Origin: Actinocrispum wychmicini
GTDB taxonomy: Bacteria > Actinomycetota > Actinomycetes > Mycobacteriales > Pseudonocardiaceae
DNA length: 64,000 nt
Assembly (NCBI RefSeq): GCF_004345645.1
Contig: NZ_SLWS01000005.1
Span: 791,466-855,465, forward strand
Direction of reading: 5' to 3'
Below are positions 57,496-64,000 of this stretch, one piece after another. The notes below the pieces were generated by a model that worked only from the letters and a program-made list of their open reading frames with translations, made no database searches and was not told the DNA's origin. Each line of letters begins with the position of its first letter. Position 1 is the stretch's first letter. A program made the translations under genes and the position numbers.

Positions 57496-58839
57496 ATGGA
57501 TCGGCAGCAGGAGTTCGTCCTCCGCACCCTCGAAGAGCGCGACATCCGGTTCGTTCGGCTGTGGTTCACCGACGTCCTGGGCTTCCTGAAGTCCGTCGCG
57601 GTCGCCCCGGCTGAACTGGAGGGCGCGTTCGCCGAGGGGATCGGCTTCGACGGCTCGGCCATCCAGGGCTTCGCCCGGGTCTACGAGTCGGACATGGTGG
57701 CCAAACCGGACCCGTCGACGTTCCAGGTCCTGCCGTGGGAGACGCCGACCGGCGAGCACTACTCGGCCAGGATGTTCTGCGACATCACGATGCCGGACGG
57801 TTCGCCGTCCTGGGCCGACCCGCGGCACGTGCTGCGGCGGTCCCTGTCGCGGGCCAGCGAGTCCGGCTTCACCGTGTACGTCCACCCGGAGATCGAGTTC
57901 TTCCTGCTGAAGAACCTGCCGACGGACGGCAGCGAGCCGGAGCCGGCCGACAACGGCGGCTACTTCGACCAGGCGTCGCACGCGACCGCCACGAACTTCC
58001 GCCGGCACGCCATCGAAGCCCTTGAGGCGATGGGCATCTCGGTGGAGTTCAGCCACCACGAAGGCGCCCCCGGCCAGCAGGAGATCGACCTGCGGTACGC
58101 GGACGCGTTGACCATGGCGGACAACGTGATGACGTTCCGGTACGTGGTCAAAGAGGTCGCGCTGACCCAGGACGTGCACGCCTCGTTCATGCCGAAGCCG
58201 TTCTCGGACAAGCCAGGCTCGGGCATGCACACCCACCTGAGCCTCTTCGAAGGCGACCGCAACGCCTTCTACGACGCCGAAGACCCGTACGAGCTGTCCG
58301 AGGTCGGCAAGTGCTTCGTGGCCGGCCTGCTCAAGCACGCCAGGGAGATCTCCGCGGTCACGAACCAGTGGGTGAACTCGTACAAGCGCCTGATCGTCGG
58401 CGGCGAGGCACCCACGGCCGTGTGCTGGGGGCACGCCAACCGGTCGGCGTTGGTCCGTGTCCCGATGTACTCGCTCGGCAAGGCGTCGTCGCGTCGTGTC
58501 GAGGTGCGCACTCTCGACTCCGCCTGCAACCCGTATCTGGCCTACGCCGTGATCGTCGCGGCCGGTCTGGAAGGCGTGCAGAAAGGCTACGAACTTCCAC
58601 CGGCCGCCGAGGACGACGTGTGGTCCTTGTCGGACGCCGAACGCCGCGCCGCGGGCTACGACAACCTGCCGCAGAACCTGGGCGAGGCGCTCGCCGAAAT
58701 GGAGAAGTCCGAACTGCTGGCCGAGTCGCTCGGCGAGCACGTGTACGACTTCTTCCTCCGCAACAAACGCGCCGAGTGGGACGCCTACCGCCGCAGCGTC
58801 ACCCCGTACGAGCTGCGAACTCTCTTGCCGGTGCTGTGA
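57496..58839 (+). CDS. glnA2: Type I glutamine synthetase, GlnA2
   Basis: 447 aa, ATG at 57496. GS motifs: FTDVLGFLKSVAV, GIGFDGSAIQGFARVYESDM, PEIEFFLLK, GQQEIDLRYADALTMADNV, FMPKPFSDKPGSGMHTHLSLFEG, NQWVNSYKRLIVGGEAPTAVCW and RRVEVRTLDSACNPYLAYA. Length equals M. tuberculosis GlnA2 (Rv2222c, 446). The adenylylated Tyr motif NLYDLP of GlnA1 is replaced by GYDNLPQNL, so GlnE control may not apply. Makes glutamine from glutamate and ammonia. A strong terminator follows directly. Confidence 0.92.
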   Translation: MDRQQEFVLRTLEERDIRFVRLWFTDVLGFLKSVAVAPAELEGAFAEGIGFDGSAIQGFARVYESDMVAKPDPSTFQVLPWETPTGEHYSARMFCDITMPDGSPSWADPRHVLRRSLSRASESGFTVYVHPEIEFFLLKNLPTDGSEPEPADNGGYFDQASHATATNFRRHAIEALEAMGISVEFSHHEGAPGQQEIDLRYADALTMADNVMTFRYVVKEVALTQDVHASFMPKPFSDKPGSGMHTHLSLFEGDRNAFYDAEDPYELSEVGKCFVAGLLKHAREISAVTNQWVNSYKRLIVGGEAPTAVCWGHANRSALVRVPMYSLGKASSRRVEVRTLDSACNPYLAYAVIVAAGLEGVQKGYELPPAAEDDVWSLSDAERRAAGYDNLPQNLGEALAEMEKSELLAESLGEHVYDFFLRNKRAEWDAYRRSVTPYELRTLLPVL

Positions 58840-58843
58840 AACG

Positions 58844-58871
58844 AAAAGCCCCCGCCGCGGCGGGGGCTTTT
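58844..58871. terminator. Strong bidirectional terminator after glnA2
   Basis: AAAAGCCCCCGCCG directly followed by its reverse complement CGGCGGGGGCTTTT: a 28-base perfect palindrome that ends on T-runs on both strands. Sits between glnA2 and the convergent gene ending at 58873. Confidence 0.93.
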
Positions 58872-58872
58872 C

Positions 58873-59658
58873 CTAGTTCGTCGGACCGGTCGGCGGAATG
58901 GGATTGTCCGGTCCGTTCTTCCGCACGAAAGTCGGCGGAACGGTATGCGTCAGACGCGCCCGGTTCTCGTCCGTCGCCGGCAGCCACTTGAACTGGATCT
59001 TGAAGCTGCCGTAGTCCATTTCCCGCGGCAGGTTGGTGCGTTCGTCCAGCCATATCGTGGCCCGCACCCCGAACCGGTCGACGGTCAGATACGGCGTGCC
59101 GTCCTTGGCCCTGTGGACGGCGAGCGACGGTTCGTGCAGCCAGGAGTGCGGATCACCCACTCCGGACGGTGTCGAGGCCGCGACTATGTCGGTCACCTGC
59201 TCCGGGTACGTCGTCACGGTCTTCGCCGGGTAGTTGATCTCCTCCCTGATCCCGGCCGCGTCGACGGTCGTGTCGTAGACATCCGGGTTGACCAGCCGGG
59301 CCAGTTTCTCCGACCGCAGCGCCCAGCCTTCGACCTTCTTCCCGTCACCCTGGTCGGCCACCGAGTTGATGATCATGTTGCCGGCCGCTTCCTCGGCTTG
59401 CCGCGCGGCCGCGATGATCTGCTGGTCGCCCGGTGCGGCCGGGTCGACCGGCAGGGTGGATCCAGCGGTGGAGAACACCCCGACCAGCATCGCGACCACC
59501 GCGGCGGTCGCCACGAGGGAGGAGCCGATCAGGCCCACCGTGCCGCGCCGGTACCGGCGGGCATGTCCCCGGGCGAGGATCTCGACCAGGTCCCCGCGCG
59601 GCCGGAGCCCGGCGCTTTCCCCGTGCAGCCGCGCACGCAGTTCGTCCTCGGTCATCAT
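58873..59658 (-). CDS. Membrane-anchored partner of ECF sigma factor (CU044_5270-like)
   Basis: 261 aa; ATG at 59658 overlaps the sigma factor stop (ATGA). Short cytoplasmic N-terminus EDELRARLHGESAGLRPRGDLVEILARGHARRYRRG, one membrane helix near residues 40-63, and a 195-residue outside domain (APGDQQIIAAARQAEEAAGN onward, with IWLDERTNLPREMDYG late) as in actinobacterial proteins paired with SigE-type sigma factors. No ZAS zinc motif is seen. Placement suggests anti-sigma or co-sensor activity, not proven. Confidence 0.8.
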   Translation of the reverse strand: MMTEDELRARLHGESAGLRPRGDLVEILARGHARRYRRGTVGLIGSSLVATAAVVAMLVGVFSTAGSTLPVDPAAPGDQQIIAAARQAEEAAGNMIINSVADQGDGKKVEGWALRSEKLARLVNPDVYDTTVDAAGIREEINYPAKTVTTYPEQVTDIVAASTPSGVGDPHSWLHEPSLAVHRAKDGTPYLTVDRFGVRATIWLDERTNLPREMDYGSFKIQFKWLPATDENRARLTHTVPPTFVRKNGPDNPIPPTGPTN

Positions 59659-60188
59659 GAGTGTCGTACCTCAGCTTCCCGTGGGTCTTCGAGCAGGTCA
59701 CGCAGCTTCGTCAGGGCGCGGTTCGTGTACGCCTTGACCGTGCCCGCCGAGCAGCCAAGGACGGCCGCGGTGTCGGACACGCTCAAGTCGGCGAAGAACC
59801 GCAGCACCACGACCTCACGCTGCCTGGTCGGCAGCTGCCGCAACGCGGGTACGAGCGACTCACGGTCGGCGATGTGGTCGGCGGCGTCGCCGACGCTCTG
59901 CGGGAGCAGCCGAAGATCCGGTTGATGGACCTCCCGGACCCGGCGGCCCAGCGAGCGCCAGCGGTCGCGGGAGAGGTTGACCAGCACACGACGCGCATAG
60001 GCTTCGGGATGCGAACTGGCAGCCGACCAGCGCCATGCGACGCGCAGCAAAGTTGTCTGGAGCAGGTCCTCGGCGTGGCCGCGGTCGCCACTGAGCAGGT
60101 AGGCCGTGCGCAGCAGCGAGGTCGAGCTGCTCCGCACGAAGTCCTCGAACGCCGGGTCCAGGTCCCGGGAGCCACCGTGGAGTCTCAC
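59655..60188 (-). CDS. ECF sigma factor, SigE/SigM-like subfamily
   Basis: 177 aa, GTG at 60188. Region 2: FEDFVRSSSTSLLRTAYLLSGDRGHAEDLLQTTLLRVAWRW (residues about 14-54). Region 4: LPTRQREVVVLRFFADLSVSDTAAVLGCSAGTVKAYTNRALTKLRDLL (about 115-165). Typical SigE-family (TIGR02983) size. Coupled to the membrane protein gene that follows. It should turn on a small envelope-stress set; no clear -35/-10 autoregulatory box was identified upstream. Confidence 0.92.
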   Translation of the reverse strand: MRLHGGSRDLDPAFEDFVRSSSTSLLRTAYLLSGDRGHAEDLLQTTLLRVAWRWSAASSHPEAYARRVLVNLSRDRWRSLGRRVREVHQPDLRLLPQSVGDAADHIADRESLVPALRQLPTRQREVVVLRFFADLSVSDTAAVLGCSAGTVKAYTNRALTKLRDLLEDPREAEVRHS

Positions 60189-60307
60189 GACCGGTTGAAC
60201 TCCGCCGGGACTGTTCCGGTTGCCCTGGCGTTCGGGCAGGCCACGCGCTGTGGTGCCGGTACTGACCGTCGGCGGTTGATGATCGGCTTGGCGGGACCGC
60301 TAGGTTC

Positions 60308-63300
60308 GTGGCCGTGAGCGAACTGTCTGCGTGCACGGTGGCGACGAGCGTCCAGCTGCCCGCCGCCCGGGTGGCGGCCGAGACATATCGGGCGGCACAT
60401 CCGGGCGCCAGGTTCGACATCCTGCTGGTCGACGGCGAGCCCGGCTCGGACGTGCTGACCCCGGCGGACATCGGCGTCGACGAGCCCGAGCTGGCCATGC
60501 TGGCCACGGCGTACACCGCCGAGCAGACCCGGGCGGTGCTGCGGCCACGGCTGCTGCGGACCCTGCTGGCCAACGGTCCGGTGTTGTCCCTGGACCCGTG
60601 GGTGTACGTCCTCGGCCGGGTCGACGAGATCGTCGCCGATGCCCTCAGCCATGGCGACTTCGCTTTGGTGCCAAGGGTTCTGCAGCCGTTGCCGCACGAC
60701 GGCCTGGCGCCGGCCCCGGAGGATCTGATCCACGCGGGTGTCTACGAGCCCGGCTTCGTGGCGGTCGGGCCGGGCGCGGCGGACGTGCTGACGTCATGGG
60801 CTGAGCATGCCCGCCGTACGCCCGACGCGGCCGATGATTTTCTGGACGGCCTGCCTGCGCTCGCCGCGCATCACGTGATCCGGGAGGTCGGCGTCGGCTT
60901 GTCCGTGTGGAACGCGGGCCAGCGCGACGCCGAACTGCTTGAGGGTGGATACCTCGTGCGGGCCGTGCCGATCGGTGCGCCTGAGCCGCTGCGGACCGCG
61001 CACTTCCACGGCTTCGACCCGAAACAGCCGTGGCTGTTGTCCGCGGATGTCCACGACCGGCCGCGGACGCTGCTGTCCGAGCGGCCTGGCCTGCAAAGCC
61101 TGTGCGACGACTACCGGGCGAAACTGGTCGACGCGGGCGCTGCCGCCAAGGGCAGGCCCTTCGCCCGCCTGTCCGACGGGACCGCGGTGCCCGAGCCGCT
61201 CCGCGTCGAGTTCCGTGCGGAGTGGCAGGCCGGTTTCGAACCGCCCGCGACCACCGACGAGAAGGCGTTCCTCCGCTGGGCGTGCGCACCTGTTGACGGG
61301 AAGCCAGGCAGTACGCGATGGGCGGACGCGTTGTGGCGGGACGATCCGTCGCTGCGTGAGCGTTACCCGGAGCCGTACGGCGCGAACGCCGACGAGTTCA
61401 GGCGCTGGTGCGAGAGCGAAGGTGTGCTGCAGGGCCGTATGCATCCCGTCGCGGTGCCGGCGCCCCTGCAGATCCGGATCGAACTGGTCGACCAACTGGG
61501 TGTCTCCGTGCTCGGCGTCGGTGTGCTCGCCGAGTCGGTGCGGCTGAGCGCCGGCGCCACCGGCCTGCCGATCTCGTCCGACCCCATCTACCCGGTCGTC
61601 CTTGTCTGTGGCGACACAGTGGACCTGCCGCAGAACCGTCATGTCGTGCTGGTGCGCGACGAGCCGACGCTGGCGCCGCCGGGTGTCGACGAGGTGTGGG
61701 TGCCGTGGCCCGCGCCGCCCGGCGCGAACGCGGTTGTCCTGCCAGTCGCCGACCAGGAGGAACGCGAGGAGGAGGAACGCGAGGAAGCCCTCGCCGGTCT
61801 CGGCGTGACATCCGGCGCGGTGTTCATGAGCTTCGTCGACTACGACGAGGGCTGTTGTGCCAACGAGACGGATGTCGTGGCCGCTTTCCGTGCCGCGTTC
61901 CCGGACCGTGCGGACGTCACGTTGCTGCTGGCCGTGCGCGGTGCGGACCGTCGCGCCGCGGCCGAACGACTTCGGCTCGCCACCGCGCATGACCGTCGGA
62001 TCCGTCTCGTGGAGGCCGAGTCGTCGCATCGGTTGGCTGTGGACGCCGCGGACTGGGTCGTGCTCCTGCACGCGAAGGAATGCCCGTCGGTGTCCGAGCT
62101 GAGCGCGGTCGCGGCCCGAGGTGTCCCGCTGATCACGACCAACGTCGGTGTCGCGGCCGAACTGTTCGACTCCGACAGTGCGATTCTCGTGTCCCGGATG
62201 GACGGCCAACCCGAGGTGCACATCCAGATCGCCGCGAAGGCCATGCGCGAGTTGGCACCGGAGGCGGCCGTCGCGGACAAGATGGGTGCCGCCGCACGAG
62301 CGGCCGTGCTCGCCAAGCGCTCAGTGGACGTCTCCTCCGGGCAACTTCGGGAACGGGTGGAACACGCCTACCGGACGTGGCGGGTCGAGCACGGCCGACG
62401 GCTCGCGGGGGAGCCGGACCCGTTCGCGCCGCTGCAGGCCGCGCGGCACGCTCTGCTGCGCCAGCCGGACGTCGAGATGGGTCACCGGATCCCGTTGGCG
62501 CCCGCGCTGCGCAAGGGCGTGCTGCGGGTGCTCAACCACTACGACAACCACATGCGCACGATGATGGGGTCCATTGTGGACTCCGTGGAGCGGTCGACCC
62601 GGGAGGTGATGCGGCGCCAGGAGGAACTGGCCGCCGCGCCGACCCATGTCGAGATCGCCCCGGCCGCCACCGATCCGCGCGTGGACCGGCTGACTGCCGC
62701 GCTCGACACCGCGATGCGACGGATCGAGAGCCTGGAGGACCGGCTCGACGCGCAGTCACGGGACCGCGACGAGACCAGCCGCGCCGCGTCCACCGCGACA
62801 CGAACGACCGACGCACTCCGTCGGGTGGTCGTCCGGGACCACGAACGTGTGCACGGCGGCGTGGACGGTAGCTCGCTGGTGCTGTGCGATGCAGGCATGC
62901 TGCGTCTCCCGTCGGACGACATCGCGATGCTGCCGCTGTTGTCCAGCAACGGAGTCTGGGAGCCGGCGGTCGCCGACCTGATCGACTCGCTGATCGAGCC
63001 GGACGGCGTCTTCCTGGACATCGGCGCTTATGTGGGCTATCACACACTCCGAATTCTCACCCGATTGGGGAACAGCGGCGCGGTCGTGGCGGTCGAGCCG
63101 GACCCCAGAGCCGTGAACCTGCTCAGGCACAACGTCGCCGCGAACTCCCCCGAGCACACCGCCGACCGGCTCTTCGTGGTCGAGGCGGCGGCGTGGGACA
63201 CGACCGGGAGCCTGGTCACCGATCCGGCCATGGGCGGTGGCGTCTCGGTCTGGCCGGGCGCGGCCGAACCCGAACGAACGGTCCGGGCGACGCGCATGGA

Positions 63301-63646
63301 CAAGGAGCTGGAAGGCATCCCTGGCCTGGGCAATCTCCGGTTGTCGGTGGTGAAGGCGGACGTGCCGGGCCGCAGCCATCGCGCACTCGGCGGGCTGGTC
63401 CGGCTGTTGCGCCGGGACCGTCCGCACGTGATCTGTTCCTTCGCCACGGCCGCCATGAAGGAGCTGGGCGACGACCCGTTGACGGCGCTGCGGGAGTTCC
63501 GAACCTGGGGCTACGAAGCCGGATTCGTGGGCGACCAGCAGACCACTCCATTGGCCGACATGGCCGAGATCCTGGCTTCGTCGGGTGAGCGCAACCTCTG
63601 GCTCAGGCCGCTGACCAGCCGATTTGACTTTGTTCGAACGGACTGA
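60308..63646 (+). CDS. Large multidomain glycosyltransferase-like / FkbM-type methyltransferase protein
   Basis: 1112 aa. GTG at 60308 or 60314 (both in frame); a TAGGTT at 60300-60305 places the transcription start at the GTG, so the message is probably leaderless. N-terminal 250 residues resemble nucleotide-diphospho-sugar transferases (ARFDILLVDGEPG, LLRTLLANGPVLSLDPWVYVLG). Residues about 505-640 look like a GT-B C-terminal half (FMSFVDYDEG, LLAVRGADRRAAAERL, VSELSAVAARGVPLITTNVGVAAELF). Residues about 750-825 are coiled coil. The C-terminus (about 880-1105) is FkbM methyltransferase: FLDIGAYVGYHTLRIL near 900-915 and VVAVEPDPRAVNLLRHNVAAN. Predicted polysaccharide or antigen modification. 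Lies just upstream of the rRNA operon. Confidence 0.7.
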   Translation: MAVSELSACTVATSVQLPAARVAAETYRAAHPGARFDILLVDGEPGSDVLTPADIGVDEPELAMLATAYTAEQTRAVLRPRLLRTLLANGPVLSLDPWVYVLGRVDEIVADALSHGDFALVPRVLQPLPHDGLAPAPEDLIHAGVYEPGFVAVGPGAADVLTSWAEHARRTPDAADDFLDGLPALAAHHVIREVGVGLSVWNAGQRDAELLEGGYLVRAVPIGAPEPLRTAHFHGFDPKQPWLLSADVHDRPRTLLSERPGLQSLCDDYRAKLVDAGAAAKGRPFARLSDGTAVPEPLRVEFRAEWQAGFEPPATTDEKAFLRWACAPVDGKPGSTRWADALWRDDPSLRERYPEPYGANADEFRRWCESEGVLQGRMHPVAVPAPLQIRIELVDQLGVSVLGVGVLAESVRLSAGATGLPISSDPIYPVVLVCGDTVDLPQNRHVVLVRDEPTLAPPGVDEVWVPWPAPPGANAVVLPVADQEEREEEEREEALAGLGVTSGAVFMSFVDYDEGCCANETDVVAAFRAAFPDRADVTLLLAVRGADRRAAAERLRLATAHDRRIRLVEAESSHRLAVDAADWVVLLHAKECPSVSELSAVAARGVPLITTNVGVAAELFDSDSAILVSRMDGQPEVHIQIAAKAMRELAPEAAVADKMGAAARAAVLAKRSVDVSSGQLRERVEHAYRTWRVEHGRRLAGEPDPFAPLQAARHALLRQPDVEMGHRIPLAPALRKGVLRVLNHYDNHMRTMMGSIVDSVERSTREVMRRQEELAAAPTHVEIAPAATDPRVDRLTAALDTAMRRIESLEDRLDAQSRDRDETSRAASTATRTTDALRRVVVRDHERVHGGVDGSSLVLCDAGMLRLPSDDIAMLPLLSSNGVWEPAVADLIDSLIEPDGVFLDIGAYVGYHTLRILTRLGNSGAVVAVEPDPRAVNLLRHNVAANSPEHTADRLFVVEAAAWDTTGSLVTDPAMGGGVSVWPGAAEPERTVRATRMDKELEGIPGLGNLRLSVVKADVPGRSHRALGGLVRLLRRDRPHVICSFATAAMKELGDDPLTALREFRTWGYEAGFVGDQQTTPLADMAEILASSGERNLWLRPLTSRFDFVRTD

Positions 63647-63758
63647 GTAACTTTCTCCCCGTCGCGAAGACAGTCGGACGGAACAGGCTTCGAGCCTGGC
63701 GAGGACGGCGAAGGGCAGAAAACCTCCTAGGAGGAACAGCCCACCGGGTCGAGCGGAT

Positions 63759-63787
63759 TTGACACCGCGAATCGGACCGGGTAAGCT
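63759..63787 (+). promoter_or_regulatory. Ribosomal RNA operon promoter
   Basis: TTGACA (63759-63764), 17-base spacer, TAAGCT (63782-63787), a near-ideal sigma-A promoter. Start expected near 63794. Combined with the downstream leader signature it is the last promoter before a 16S gene. Confidence 0.85.
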
Positions 63788-64000
63788 TCTACGACGTGCC
63801 ACCAACCACTTGAGATTTCCTCAAGGACTAGGTCGCGGTGGCGAACCCGAGTAAAAATCAAGACTTTAGTAGTACTGCCCCCTTGATGGCTGGCGAGATG
63901 CCTGTCGGATGGGTGTGCGTGTGTTGTTTGAGAACTCAACAGTGTGTCGATCTATTGAAAGCCAGTAGAGCTTTATGAACCTCGTCTTGAGGTTCCTTTG
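63788..64000 (+). other. rRNA operon 5' leader
   Basis: Contains TTTGAGAACTCAACAGTGTG (63928-63947), a sequence very typical of the leader just upstream of actinobacterial 16S genes, where it takes part in antitermination/processing. The 16S 5' end (AGAGTTTGATCCTGG) is not reached, so the structural gene begins just past the right edge. No protein gene is supported in this region; 63647-63758 holds only two short hairpins (CAGGCT-TCG-AGCCTG at 63684-63698; CCTCCTAGGAGG at 63723-63734). Confidence 0.8.

Noticed and set aside
63727..63939. 70-codon minus-strand frame inside the rRNA leader
   Set aside because: Overlaps a strong rRNA promoter and leader on the other strand; no supporting motif.
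1..64000. Search for CRISPR arrays, transposases, integrases and tRNA genes
   Set aside because: No regularly spaced repeats, transposase or integrase motifs, or tRNA cloverleaf sequences were seen.

Overview
The window is high-GC DNA with frequent GTG and TTG starts and tightly packed genes, many overlapping by an ATGA or GTGA motif. It comes from an actinobacterium. F420 reductase, LysX, LprG with its MFS partner, SecA2 and the actinobacterial SOS-box form point to the mycobacterium/Pseudonocardia side of the phylum, most likely Pseudonocardiaceae (inference). A conserved backbone runs through the window. cobD, SURF1, ptpA, a CobC-like aminotransferase, Nif3, a zinc-ribbon protein and the RNase H-phosphatase fusion match, as I recall it, the M. 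tuberculosis Rv2236c-Rv2228c block. panB, a TAP-type hydrolase and glnA2 recall Rv2225-Rv2222c. The many other genes between them look like lineage-specific insertions.

Layout. 1-5840: three genes of a Wadjet-type (JetABC, DUF2397/DUF2398/TIGR02680) anti-plasmid operon, cut by the left edge. 5888-14814: cobD and the Rv2236c-Rv2228c-like block, with an HxlR/NmrA pair and a fructosamine-kinase gene added. 14824-19616: small regulator-plus-enzyme pairs (TetR/FAD monooxygenase, HxlR/NADP reductase, ArsR/SRPBCC) around the RNase P RNA gene rnpB. 19669-28453: an SOS-box-controlled holin-like gene, a 446-base non-coding stretch, and an eight-gene cluster resembling a minimal type IV secretion apparatus without relaxase, coupling protein or integrase. 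28661-40822: housekeeping and redox genes (RNB nuclease, F420 reductase, metal-receptor protein, GST, proline iminopeptidase, panB, lysX, nadE). 40885-44251: an accessory segment with an IDO-like dioxygenase, an XRE/DUF5753 regulator, a stand-alone class III cyclase-like protein and a NYN nuclease gene. The NYN gene sits between two near-identical 25-bp copies of the 3' end of secA2. 44234-57486: secA2, TAP-type lipoprotein hydrolase, orphan solute-binding lipoprotein, GntR-ABC operon, LprG/MFS operon, GlxA regulator, GNAT and MFS genes. 57496-63646: glnA2, an ECF sigma factor with its membrane partner, and a 1112-aa protein combining two glycosyltransferase-like regions with an FkbM-type methyltransferase. 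63647-64000: promoter and leader of a ribosomal RNA operon whose 16S gene lies just past the right edge.

Working together: the Jet proteins should form an SMC-like complex that cleaves small circular DNA. CobD and possibly the CobC-like and phosphatase-fusion proteins relate to cobalamin. The kinase/LMW-phosphatase pair may repair glycated proteins. VirB2/3/4/6/8-like and NlpC/P60 proteins could build an envelope-spanning channel. LysX, LprG/MFS and SecA2 all act on the cell envelope. No CRISPR array, insertion sequence or tRNA gene was recognised.
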